Both the position numbers and the translations under genes were made by a program. A stretch of 64,000 nucleotides of DNA from Planctomycetota bacterium (GTDB taxonomy: Bacteria > Planctomycetota > UBA1135), in contig SHNF01000018.1 of assembly GCA_004295085.1 (NCBI GenBank), positions 460,230-524,229 of the forward strand, given 5' to 3'. This document shows positions 7,735 to 15,554 of the stretch, piece by piece; the stretch's first letter is position 1, and each line of letters starts with the position of its first letter. The notes below the pieces were generated by a model, which was given only the letters and a program-made list of their open reading frames with translations, was not told the DNA's origin and searched no databases.

Positions 7735-9670
7735 CCGCGTCCGCGGGCGCTCCGATGCGCTGCGCCACCAGCGCCTCGAGCCCGCCCATGATCACCAGCT
7801 CCTGCGCCGCCGGCCCCAGCGGCGCCATGGCGAAGCTGCGCCCGTCCACGCGGATCTCGGCCGCGGCAAAGTCCACGACCGCCATCAGCCCGGTGCGCCG
7901 GGTCGCCGCCTTCTCGCCGAAGCGCTCGCGCAACCAGTCCACGAGCTCCGGGCAATCCACCAGCGGATAACCATTGTTGATCGCATTCCGCTTGTAGGTG
8001 TCGCTGAACGAGCCCGCCGCCACCAGCGGCAGCCCGCGGTACTTCAACGCCGTCGCCGCCTGCTCGCGGCTCGATCCCGTCCCGAAGTTGTAGCCGCCGA
8101 CCAAGACGTCGCCGGCCCGCGCCAGCTCCTGGAACCTCGGGTCATAGTTCTCCATGGCCACCTTGGCCATCTCCTCCGGCTTCAGATCCTCGCGGTACGT
8201 GTACTTGCCCGGATAGATCCCGTCCGTGTTCAGGTTGTCCGCGTCGCACCACAACAACTCACCCTCCACGCGCTCCGGGAAGCCCGGCAGGATCGGCACT
8301 TTCTGCTTCGGTCGCTCCGGCCGCGGCGCGACCCGGCAGCTTCCTTGCGGCTTGCCTTCCGGCATCCCTTCCGGGCCCGAAATGAAGCCCGAGACCGCGC
8401 TCGCCGCCACCACCGCCGGCGAGGCCAGGTACGCCTGCGCGTTGCGGCTGCCCATCCTTCCCTTGAAATTCCGATTGGTCGCGCTGATCCCGACCTCGCC
8501 GTCCTGCAGCAATCCTGCGCCGAGCCCGATGCAGGGCCCGCAGCCGGGCGGCAGCGGCTTCGCGCCGGCGTCCAGCAACACCTGCCAGTCGCCGCGCTTG
8601 GCGCTCTCGGCTTCGACTTCCGACGACGCAGCGGCCACATACAGCTCCACTCCCGGCGCCACCTTCTGGCCGCGCAGCACGCGCGCGGCGTCGGCGATGT
8701 CGTCGACGCGGCTGTTCACGCACGACACGATGTAAGCCTTCTGCACCGGCACCTTGCGCCGCTGCATCTCCGCCACGCTGGTCATGTCCGTGACCGTGTC
8801 CGGTCCGCTCACGTGCGGCGTGACCGTGCCGAGGTCCAGCTCCAGCTTCTTCGCGTAGTAGCAGCCCGGGTCCGGCTGCAGCTTCGGCAGCTCCTTCTCC
8901 AGTGCCGCCACGCGGTCCAGGGACACCTTTTTCGCGCCGACCGTTGCACGATTGCGCAACCATGCAATCGTCTTCGAATCACAGGGGAACACTCCTGCCA
9001 GCGCGCCCCATTCCGTCGTCATATTCGCGATCGTGAGCCTCTGGTCGATCGGCAGCTCCGCCACGCCGTCGCCGACGAACTCCACGCAATGGTTCAGCAC
9101 TTCGTCGTTGTTGAACATCCCGCACAGCGTGATGATCACGTCCTTCCCGGTCGCGCCCGCGCGCAGCCGCCCCTTCAGCACGCACTTCGCGACCGGCGGC
9201 ACCTGCCACCAGGTCTGGCCCGTGGCCCAGATCGAGGCCGCGTCGGTGCGCACCACCGGCGTCCCCAGCGCCCCCAGCCCGCCGTAGAGGTTGCTGTGCG
9301 AGTCCGAGGCGACCACCAGCGCGCCGGGCCACACATAACCCTCCTCCGTGATCACCTGGTGCCCGATGCCGCGTCCAGCCGGATAGAAGTCGACCCCGTG
9401 CTCCTTGGCGAAGGCCTCGATGGCCGCGTACTTCTTCAGGTTCTTCGGATCCTTGTTCTGGATGTCGTGGTCCAGCACGAACACCGGCTGCTTCGGATCC
9501 GCCATGCGGGTGGCGCCGATCGCCTTGAACTTCTCCATGACCGCCGAGGTGTTGTCGTGGGTCATGACGTGCAGCGGCCGCACCATCACGTAGTCGCCGC
9601 TGTGCACCTCGTGCCCGGCCGGCAGCCCGACCGCGTACCTCTGGACGATCTTCTCGACGTAGTTCTGCAT
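7724..9670 (-). CDS. Aconitase-family hydratase (aconitase/homoaconitase type)
   Basis: 648-residue single-chain [4Fe-4S] hydro-lyase with the large-subunit domains and the swivel domain in one protein. Cluster-ligand motifs are visible: SCVNSR and PGCGPCIGLG. The swivel domain has the GSSREQAA motif. The length, short for AcnA or AcnB, and segments such as GYVWPGALVVASDSHSN resemble homoaconitase and short bacterial aconitases. It should isomerise citrate/isocitrate or a homologous tricarboxylate. With citrate synthase and an isocitrate-type dehydrogenase in the window, a TCA role is the simplest reading; homocitrate cannot be excluded. I chose ATG 9670 (MQNYVEKI) because the ten codons of a longer version are a dispersed repeat (9671-9691). 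Confidence 0.9.
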   Translation of the reverse strand: MQNYVEKIVQRYAVGLPAGHEVHSGDYVMVRPLHVMTHDNTSAVMEKFKAIGATRMADPKQPVFVLDHDIQNKDPKNLKKYAAIEAFAKEHGVDFYPAGRGIGHQVITEEGYVWPGALVVASDSHSNLYGGLGALGTPVVRTDAASIWATGQTWWQVPPVAKCVLKGRLRAGATGKDVIITLCGMFNNDEVLNHCVEFVGDGVAELPIDQRLTIANMTTEWGALAGVFPCDSKTIAWLRNRATVGAKKVSLDRVAALEKELPKLQPDPGCYYAKKLELDLGTVTPHVSGPDTVTDMTSVAEMQRRKVPVQKAYIVSCVNSRVDDIADAARVLRGQKVAPGVELYVAAASSEVEAESAKRGDWQVLLDAGAKPLPPGCGPCIGLGAGLLQDGEVGISATNRNFKGRMGSRNAQAYLASPAVVAASAVSGFISGPEGMPEGKPQGSCRVAPRPERPKQKVPILPGFPERVEGELLWCDADNLNTDGIYPGKYTYREDLKPEEMAKVAMENYDPRFQELARAGDVLVGGYNFGTGSSREQAATALKYRGLPLVAAGSFSDTYKRNAINNGYPLVDCPELVDWLRERFGEKAATRRTGLMAVVDFAAAEIRVDGRSFAMAPLGPAAQELVIMGGLEALVAQRIGAPADAGKG

Positions 9671-9691
9671 GGGGTCAGATGTAACCTTTCC
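9671..9691 (+). repeat. Dispersed repeat copy, right flank of aconitase-family gene
   Basis: GGGGTC, five variable bases, then TAACCTTTCC. It abuts the aconitase-family start codon. Together with 7714-7734 it forms imperfect direct repeats around that gene. Confidence 0.6.
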
Positions 9692-9706
9692 GGCCGCCAA
9701 TCATAC

Positions 9707-9771
9707 GGGGTCAGGTGCAAACGCCGCCTGCGCTGCGGCCGGTCCGCCAAGTCGATGTTCGCACCTGATCC
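9707..9771. repeat. Inverted-repeat element related to the dispersed repeats
   Basis: GGGGTCAGGTGCAAAC (9707-9722) is matched by the inverted GTTCGCACCTGATCC (9757-9771), with two or three mismatches and about 34 bases between. The right arm reaches the stop codon of the GH127 gene. The form recalls REP/BIME-type palindromic units, but no REP-associated transposase is in the window. Confidence 0.5.
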
Positions 9772-11696
9772 TACGGCGCTACCGGCATCCAGATTCGCAT
9801 CCGCGAGTCGCCGCGGTTGGCCCAGGAGTAGTATGGGATCGCCTTCATCGCGACGCTGCGCTCGGCGTCCAGGGTGCTTGTCAGTGACCAATAGAGCGGA
9901 TCGGGCGCAGGCACACTTGCCGCTGCAGGCGCGGCTGGGGCGCCGACACCGGTGAGCGCTTGAGCATTGCGCAGTTCCTGCGGGGATCCCCATTCACGCC
10001 ATCCAAAGCCGTCAGATCCCATCTGCAAGCATATCCTTGCGTTCAGAACGTCCACTGCCGCATTGTCCACGGATTCGAAGCAATAGACGAGAGGGCCTCG
10101 TCGCAGCGCGACCGATCCGACGTTTTCTTGAATTGCCGGATTCGAGCGCATTCCGTCCATTTGCATCAGAAGCTCGACGCGGAGGTGGACCGCGTCCGGA
10201 TTGCTCGTTCGAAAGTGCACGAATCCGAGAGATGCCGGCTGGAATCGGTCGTGCTCGCCGCTTCTTTGAAGTTCGGAGTGGCACCAGGAAGGCTTTCGAT
10301 AGGCGAGGTCCACGCACTCATTACCAGGGAGCGAGCGAACTCTCACTTCCCCGTCCCAAGGGTAGCCCGTAAGCACTTCGAAGTGTGCTCTCTTGCCTCC
10401 AGGGAGCTCGGTGTCGATCTGAGCGGAGCCGTAAAGGTCTAGGTAGAGCGTGTTGTCCTTGGCCAGGAAGAACTGGCCGCCGATGTTCGCGATGGTCCGC
10501 ATGATGTTCGGCGGGCAGCAGGCGCAGGCGTACCAGTCCTTGCGCTGGTGGCCGCCGTCGGACTCGAGCGGGTTGACGTAGAAGAACTTGCTGCCGTCGA
10601 GCGAGACCGCGGCCAGGATGTTGTTGTAGAGCGCGGTCTCCATGGCGTCGCCGTAGCGGGCGTCGCCGGTCATGCACAGCATGCGCTGGCTGAACAGGAC
10701 CGAGGCGATGGCGGCGCAGGTCTCGGAGTAGGCTTCCTTGTTGGGCAGCTCGTAGCGCGCGCCGATGGCCTCGCCGTCATGCCGCGCGCCGACGCCGCCG
10801 GTGACGTAGGTCTTGTAGTAGTGCAGGTCGTTCCAGAGATCGGTCAGGACCGGCGGCAGGGTCTCGTCCCCGGTCTCGAGGTAGACGTCGGCGGCGCCGG
10901 CATAGAGATAGAGCGCGCGCACGGCATGCCCGACCGCCTCGCGCTGCTCGCGGAAGGGCACGTGGTCCTGCATGTATTCCGAGCCGCCGGCGACCTGCGG
11001 CTCCACACCGCGCCGGTTGATGAAATAGGCCGCCGTGTCGAGGTAGCGCTTCTCCCCGGTCTCCCGGTACAGCTCCACCAGCGCGATCTCGATCTCGGGA
11101 TGGCCGCACGCGCCCTCGCGCTCGCCGGGGAAGGTCCGGGCGATCATGTCGGCGGTGGCGCGGGCGCGCGCGAAGAACTCCGAGTCGCCGAAGGCGCGCC
11201 GGTGCGCGACCGCCGCCTGGATCAGGTGCCCCATGCAGTAGAGCTCGTGGTCGTTGGCCAGGTTGTGCCAGCGCGGCAGCTTCTCGATCGTGTACTTTGT
11301 CATCACGTAGCCGTCCGGCTGCATGGCAGCGAGGATCAGCGGCACGAAGCCGTGGACCTGGTCGCGCAGCTCCTGGTCGCCGCCGCGCAGCGCGAGCTCG
11401 ATGCAGGCGGCTTCCAGCCACTTGTAGGCGTCGGAATCGGTGAAGACGAAGACCTGGTGCTTCCCTGCCTTGCCGCCGGCGACCCGGAAGTTCTCGAAGG
11501 CGCCGATCTTCGCCAGCTGCTCGTGTCCGGCACGCAACGAGCTGCGGTTGGCCTGCACGCGCTCCAGCCAGAAGCCGGGCAGCAGCTTGACGTCGCCGGC
11601 GGGAACCGGGCGCAGGACCGCATTGGGGCTGGCGGAAAGGTCGGTGGTGGCGAAGGACTGCGGGGCTTGCAGCACGAGGGCGAGGAGCGGCAACAC
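9771..11696 (-). CDS. Secreted GH127 glycosidase (beta-L-arabinofuranosidase type)
   Basis: About 641 residues from GTG 11696, which gives a short signal peptide (VLPLLALVLQAPQSFA). GH127 enzymes release beta-L-arabinofuranose from plant glycoproteins and arabinans using a zinc-bound cysteine nucleophile. The expected residues are present: Glu325 and Cys327 in ETCAAI, then Cys393 (nucleophile) and Cys394 in CACCPPN. The alpha/alpha-barrel region spans about residues 35-420, with beta-sandwich domains after it. The frame stays open upstream to 11813, but that extension overlaps the divergent gene and lacks a signal peptide. Its neighbours include a GH172-type protein, suggesting an arabinofuranose-processing locus. 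The exact sugar is inferred; other GH127/GH146 activities are possible. Confidence 0.9.
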   Translation of the reverse strand: MLPLLALVLQAPQSFATTDLSASPNAVLRPVPAGDVKLLPGFWLERVQANRSSLRAGHEQLAKIGAFENFRVAGGKAGKHQVFVFTDSDAYKWLEAACIELALRGGDQELRDQVHGFVPLILAAMQPDGYVMTKYTIEKLPRWHNLANDHELYCMGHLIQAAVAHRRAFGDSEFFARARATADMIARTFPGEREGACGHPEIEIALVELYRETGEKRYLDTAAYFINRRGVEPQVAGGSEYMQDHVPFREQREAVGHAVRALYLYAGAADVYLETGDETLPPVLTDLWNDLHYYKTYVTGGVGARHDGEAIGARYELPNKEAYSETCAAIASVLFSQRMLCMTGDARYGDAMETALYNNILAAVSLDGSKFFYVNPLESDGGHQRKDWYACACCPPNIMRTIANIGGQFFLAKDNTLYLDLYGSAQIDTELPGGKRAHFEVLTGYPWDGEVRVRSLPGNECVDLAYRKPSWCHSELQRSGEHDRFQPASLGFVHFRTSNPDAVHLRVELLMQMDGMRSNPAIQENVGSVALRRGPLVYCFESVDNAAVDVLNARICLQMGSDGFGWREWGSPQELRNAQALTGVGAPAAPAAASVPAPDPLYWSLTSTLDAERSVAMKAIPYYSWANRGDSRMRIWMPVAP

Positions 11697-11721
11697 GGCG
11701 TGCTCGTTATACCTTGGAGCC
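11697..11721. promoter_or_regulatory. 25-bp divergent promoter region shared by GH127 and EEP genes
   Basis: The whole gap between the two start codons is 25 bases. It contains an overlapping AT step that reads TATACC (11709-11714) rightward and TATAAC leftward, about 7 and 10 bases from the respective starts. This would give nearly leaderless transcripts from both genes. No -35 boxes are evident outside coding sequence. Confidence 0.35.
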
Positions 11722-12603
11722 GTGCTGATCGCCGCCGCCGCTCTCGCGTGGGCGCAGGAAGCGCCCGCGCCGCCCGCGCGCCCGTTCCCGCCGGTGCGCG
11801 CGCTGACCTTCAATGTGCGCTACGGCACCGCCCCGGACGGCGACAACGCCTGGGACAAGCGCAAGGACCTGGTGCTGCAGGTGCTGGCCGAAGAGCGCGC
11901 CGACGTGGTGGCGGTGCAGGAGGCGCTGGCGTTCCAGCTCGACTTCGTGCTGGAGAAGCTGCCGCGTTACCGGGCCTCCGGCGCGTTCCGCCGCGGCGGG
12001 CGGGAGGACGAGTGGACCGGGATCCTGCTGGACCAGGAGCGCTTCGACGTGGAGAAAGAAGGGCAGTTCTGGCTGAGCGAGACGCCGGATAAGGTCGGGA
12101 GCGTCGGCTGGGACGCGGCGCTGCCGCGGCTGTGTGCGTGGGTCGTGGTCAAGGAGCGCAGCGGCGGCGACCGCTTCGCCGTGTTCGCGACGCACCTGGA
12201 CCACGCGGGCGGGAAGGCTCGGGCCGAGTCCATGCGCCTGATCCTGGCGCGGGCGCGCGCGATCGCGCCGGGGCTGCCGGCGCTGCTGCTCGGCGACCTC
12301 AACGCCGGCGAGGACGCGCCGCCGCTGCACCTGGCGCGCGCGGCCGGCTTCGTCGACAGCTTCCGCGTGGCGCACCCGGACGCGCAGGAGTGCGGCACCT
12401 TCCATGGCTTCCAGGGAGGCGGCGGCGGCGCCAAGATCGACTACGTGCTGTGCAGCGCCGAATGGCGGGTGGCGGACGCCGGCATCGTGCGCACAGAGGC
12501 GCAGGGGCGCTATTCCTCGGATCATTACCCGGTGCGCGCGCTGCTGAGCCTGGGCGCTGCGCCGGCCGCGTCCGAGCCGCCAGCACCGGTCGCGCCCGGA
12601 TAG
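11722..12603 (+). CDS. Secreted endonuclease/exonuclease/phosphatase (EEP)-fold hydrolase
   Basis: About 293 residues from GTG 11722, with an N-terminal hydrophobic signal (VLIAAAALAWAQ). The EEP fold is shown by its metal and catalytic motifs in order: LTFNVRYG (Asn), VVAVQEAL (Glu), FATHLDHAG (His), LLGDLNAGED (Asp/Asn) and SSDHYPVRALL (Asp-His). Family members are Mg-dependent phosphodiesterases or phosphomonoesterases of nucleic acids, phospholipids or sugar phosphates. This short secreted type is common in carbohydrate-degradation loci. A proline/alanine-rich linker precedes the domain. It is 24 bases upstream of the GH172-peroxidase gene and probably co-transcribed. The substrate is not predictable. 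Confidence 0.88.
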   Translation: MLIAAAALAWAQEAPAPPARPFPPVRALTFNVRYGTAPDGDNAWDKRKDLVLQVLAEERADVVAVQEALAFQLDFVLEKLPRYRASGAFRRGGREDEWTGILLDQERFDVEKEGQFWLSETPDKVGSVGWDAALPRLCAWVVVKERSGGDRFAVFATHLDHAGGKARAESMRLILARARAIAPGLPALLLGDLNAGEDAPPLHLARAAGFVDSFRVAHPDAQECGTFHGFQGGGGGAKIDYVLCSAEWRVADAGIVRTEAQGRYSSDHYPVRALLSLGAAPAASEPPAPVAPG

Positions 12604-12606
12604 ACT
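12601..12606 (+). promoter_or_regulatory. Possible -10 hexamer upstream of the GH172-peroxidase gene
   Basis: TAGACT overlaps the EEP stop codon and ends 21 bases before the next ATG. It fits the same loose hexamer seen before other starts here. The stop codon could explain it by chance. Confidence 0.15.
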
Positions 12607-12627
12607 CTGCGTTCCAGGATTCGATCC

Positions 12628-15147
12628 ATGCTGACCGCACTCGCCCTCGCCCTGCTCCAGGACCCGGCCGCCGCCCGGGAATACCGCTACCCCGATTTCC
12701 TGACCGAGTTCTGGGACCTGCGCTTCCTGACGCAGCCGCCGGCGCAGGGGGAGCGCTGCATCCAGTTCTCCTCCTATGACCGGGCCAGCCAGGCCGGCCC
12801 CGGCCAGCCGGAGGCGTGGTTCGCGAACAACGACGCCGGCAACTTCCTGCGCGTGGAGCAGGTGCCGCTGCCGGGCGGCGGCACGCGCACGGAGTACGTG
12901 CTGGCCGACGTGGATGGCCCGGGGGTGATCCAGCGCATCTGGTCGGCGAACCCCGCCGGCGAGCTGCTGTTCTACGTGGACGGGGCCGCCGAGCCGGCGC
13001 TCACCATCCCGTTCCAGGAGCTGTGCCAGGGCGACCGCGCGCCGTTCCTGGATCCCTTGTGCGGCGTGCAGGCGAAGGGCTGGAACTGCTACCTGCCGCT
13101 GCCGTTCCAGAAACATCTCAAGCTCAGCGCCACGGCCGGCGGCTTCTATTACCAGGTGAACGTGCGCCTGTTCCCGCCGGAGACGAAGGTGCCGTCGCTG
13201 TCGGCGGCGCTGCTGGAAGACAATGCCCCGGCCATTAAGGAGGTGTGCGCGATCCTGAGCCAGCAGTCGCCGCCGTACCGGCCGGAGCGCAGCACAAACC
13301 TGACCGGCAAGATCATGCCCGGCAAGACCTTGGACCAGTCGGTGCGCGGCGAGGGCACGGTGCGCGAGATCTGGGTCTGGTTCACGCCGCTGGCGGCGGT
13401 CCAGGACGTGCCGGCGATGCTGCGTTCCGTGCGCCTGCACATCACCTCGGGGGACAGCGAGACGCCGCTGGTGGACTGCCCGGTGGGCGACTTCTTCGGC
13501 GCCGGGCCGGGCCTCGTGCCGTTCGCCACGTACTACGCCGGCATCAGCGCCGACGGCAAGTGCTACAGCCGCCTGCCTCTCACCTACAGCGGCGACCTGC
13601 ACGTGCGGTTCACCAATGAAGGCACGGAGCCGGCGAACCTGCGCACCGAGGTCTGGTTCGACCGGGTGCGCAGCGGCCCGCTCACCCTGCGGGCCGCCTG
13701 GAAGCAGGAGCGCGACTTCGCGACGCGGCCCATGCGCGACTACCGCGTGCTGGAGGCGGAAGGGCCGGGCCGCTTCATCGGCTGCAGCCTGAGCGTGCGC
13801 AACCCGGTGCGCGAGTGGTGGGGTGAAGGCGACGAGAAGTTCTACGTGGACGGCGAGAGCTTCCCCAGCACATTCGGCACCGGCACCGAGGACTACTTCG
13901 GCTACGCGTGGTGCAGCCCGGAACTGTTCTCGCACCCGTTCCACGCGCAGGCCCGCTGCGACGGGCCGGGCAACTACGGCTTCACCAGCGTCAACCGCTA
14001 CCAGATCGGCGACCACGTGCCGTTCCAGAAGTCCTTCACCTTCGACCTGGAGGTCTGGCACTGGAACGAAAGCGCCCGGATGGACTACGCCACGGTGGCC
14101 TACTGGTACGCGGCGCCCACGGCGAAGCACGGCCTGCCGCCGCTGCCGCCGGCGGCGGAGCGGGTGGCACGCCCGCTGGCGGAGTACCCGGTCTTCCGGG
14201 TGCCCGGCGCGCTGGAGGCCGAGTCCTTGCGCGTTACCGCCGTGACGCGCGGCAAGGCCAACGTGCAGGAGATGTCCGGCTACGGCGCCCAGTGGAGCGG
14301 CGAGAAGCAGTTGTGGTGGACCGGCGCCCAGCCGGGAGAAACCATGGTTCTGGCCTTGCCCGTCCCGGCCGCCGGCCGTTACGCCCTGAAGGCGCAGTTC
14401 ACCAAGGCCAGCGATTACGGCGTGGTCACCGTGATGCTGGACGGCAAGGTCATCACCCCGTCGCTGGACCTCTACCACGACGGGGTGGTGCCCGCCGTGG
14501 TCGACCTCGGCGTCCTGGACCTGGCCGCGGGTGATCGGCGCCTGGCGCTGCGCATCGACGGCAAGAACGAACAGGCCAAGCCGGAGTACATGGTGGGCAT
14601 CGACTACTTCCTCCTGGAGCCCGAGGGCGCTTCCTCCAGCGGCGGGGGCGCCAGCGGCGCCGCGCCGCGCGGCGACTCCCTGTACGCGCTGTCCGCGCCG
14701 TCCCTGGACGGTCAGGACGCGGCCTTGTCCCAGTTCTCGGGGCGCGTCGCGCTGGTGGTGAACGTCGCCAGCGAGTGCGGCTACACCCCGCAGTACGCGG
14801 GCCTGCAGGAGCTGCACGAGAACTACGGGCCGCGCGGACTGGTCGTGCTCGGCTTCCCCAGCAACGAATTCGGCGGGCAGGAGCCGGGCGACGCCGCCGC
14901 GATCCGCAAGTTCTGCACCGACAACTACCAGGTCACGTTCCCCTTGTTCGCCAAGGTGGTGACCAAGCCGGGCGCGGGCCAGTCGCCGGTGTACGCGTTC
15001 CTGACCCAGGGCCGCGAAGCTCCCGGCTGGAACTTCTGCAAGTACCTGGTGGGCAAGGACGGCCGCGTCCAGGCCTTCTTCCCCAGCAAGGTGGCTCCGG
15101 ACTCTCCGGATCTGCAGCAGGCCATCGAAGCGGCGCTGGCCGACTGA
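12628..15147 (+). CDS. DUF2961 (GH172-type) glycosidase fused to a glutathione-peroxidase domain
   Basis: 839 residues in one continuous frame, with a short hydrophobic N-terminus (MLTALALALLQDPAAA) that is probably a signal peptide. Residues about 20-510 match DUF2961/GH172, the family of difructose-anhydride synthases and alpha-D-arabinofuranosidases (segments LRVEQVPLPGGGTRTEYVLAD, GTGTEDYFGYAW). Residues about 525-670 are a carbohydrate-binding-like beta-sandwich. After a Ser/Gly/Ala linker (about 672-684), residues 686-839 form a thiol glutathione peroxidase: Cys717 in NVASECGYTPQY, Gln751 in NEFGGQEPG and Trp801 in GWNFCKYLV give the complete catalytic triad. The glycosidase part fits the GH127 enzyme nearby. 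Why a peroxidase is attached is unknown; it may protect the enzyme or detoxify peroxides formed outside the cell. Confidence 0.9.
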   Translation: MLTALALALLQDPAAAREYRYPDFLTEFWDLRFLTQPPAQGERCIQFSSYDRASQAGPGQPEAWFANNDAGNFLRVEQVPLPGGGTRTEYVLADVDGPGVIQRIWSANPAGELLFYVDGAAEPALTIPFQELCQGDRAPFLDPLCGVQAKGWNCYLPLPFQKHLKLSATAGGFYYQVNVRLFPPETKVPSLSAALLEDNAPAIKEVCAILSQQSPPYRPERSTNLTGKIMPGKTLDQSVRGEGTVREIWVWFTPLAAVQDVPAMLRSVRLHITSGDSETPLVDCPVGDFFGAGPGLVPFATYYAGISADGKCYSRLPLTYSGDLHVRFTNEGTEPANLRTEVWFDRVRSGPLTLRAAWKQERDFATRPMRDYRVLEAEGPGRFIGCSLSVRNPVREWWGEGDEKFYVDGESFPSTFGTGTEDYFGYAWCSPELFSHPFHAQARCDGPGNYGFTSVNRYQIGDHVPFQKSFTFDLEVWHWNESARMDYATVAYWYAAPTAKHGLPPLPPAAERVARPLAEYPVFRVPGALEAESLRVTAVTRGKANVQEMSGYGAQWSGEKQLWWTGAQPGETMVLALPVPAAGRYALKAQFTKASDYGVVTVMLDGKVITPSLDLYHDGVVPAVVDLGVLDLAAGDRRLALRIDGKNEQAKPEYMVGIDYFLLEPEGASSSGGGASGAAPRGDSLYALSAPSLDGQDAALSQFSGRVALVVNVASECGYTPQYAGLQELHENYGPRGLVVLGFPSNEFGGQEPGDAAAIRKFCTDNYQVTFPLFAKVVTKPGAGQSPVYAFLTQGREAPGWNFCKYLVGKDGRVQAFFPSKVAPDSPDLQQAIEAALAD

Positions 15148-15163
15148 GCGGTCGACCGGAGCC

Positions 15164-15517
15164 ATGGCCCGCGTCTTCTATGTGCACTGGCACGAGGACG
15201 AAGCCCTGGACGCGGTGCGGGCCATGCGCGCCGCCGGGCACACGGTTGTCTACCACTGGGACAGCCAGACGGGTGCCGATACGTGGAAGACCTTCAAGGC
15301 CAGCCCCCCGGACGTCCTGGTCGTCTCGCTGGCGCGCCTCCCCAGCCACGGCCGGCGCGTGGCCGCCGTCACGACGGAAACCAAGAAGTACCGCCATATC
15401 CCGGTCTTCTTCGTGGACGGGGCCCCGGAGAAGCTCGCCGTGGCCCGCAAGCAGTTCCCGCAGGCCACGTTCACGACCTCCGGGCGGCTGCTGGACGCCC
15501 TGAGCCTTCTCGGTTGA
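15164..15517 (+). CDS. Small receiver-like protein (117 aa)
   Basis: It starts 16 bases after the GH172-peroxidase stop. The fold pattern is that of a degenerate response-regulator receiver: a first strand (ARVFYVHWHEDEA), alternating helices and strands, DVLVVSLARL at the usual phospho-acceptor strand, and IPVFFVDGAPEKL near the beta4 strand. The acceptor Asp is replaced by Ser within VVSLAR, so phosphorylation is unlikely in the standard way. It may be a pseudo-receiver that binds a partner protein. There is no output domain, signal peptide or membrane segment. The receiver assignment is inference; that it is a gene is well supported by coding pattern and spacing. Confidence 0.7.
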   Translation: MARVFYVHWHEDEALDAVRAMRAAGHTVVYHWDSQTGADTWKTFKASPPDVLVVSLARLPSHGRRVAAVTTETKKYRHIPVFFVDGAPEKLAVARKQFPQATFTTSGRLLDALSLLG

Positions 15518-15554
15518 ATCGAAACCGGCCCCGGCGGCGTCTTTCCGGTACATC

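Noticed and set aside
9671..9700. Ten-codon longer N-terminus of the aconitase-family protein
   Set aside because: Those codons are a dispersed repeat also present at 7714; the natural start is the ATG at 9670.
11707..15165. 1152-codon open frame on the minus strand opposite the EEP and GH172-peroxidase genes
   Set aside because: Arg/Ala/Gly/Val/His-rich composition without domains; it is a GC-driven antisense frame to two well-supported genes.
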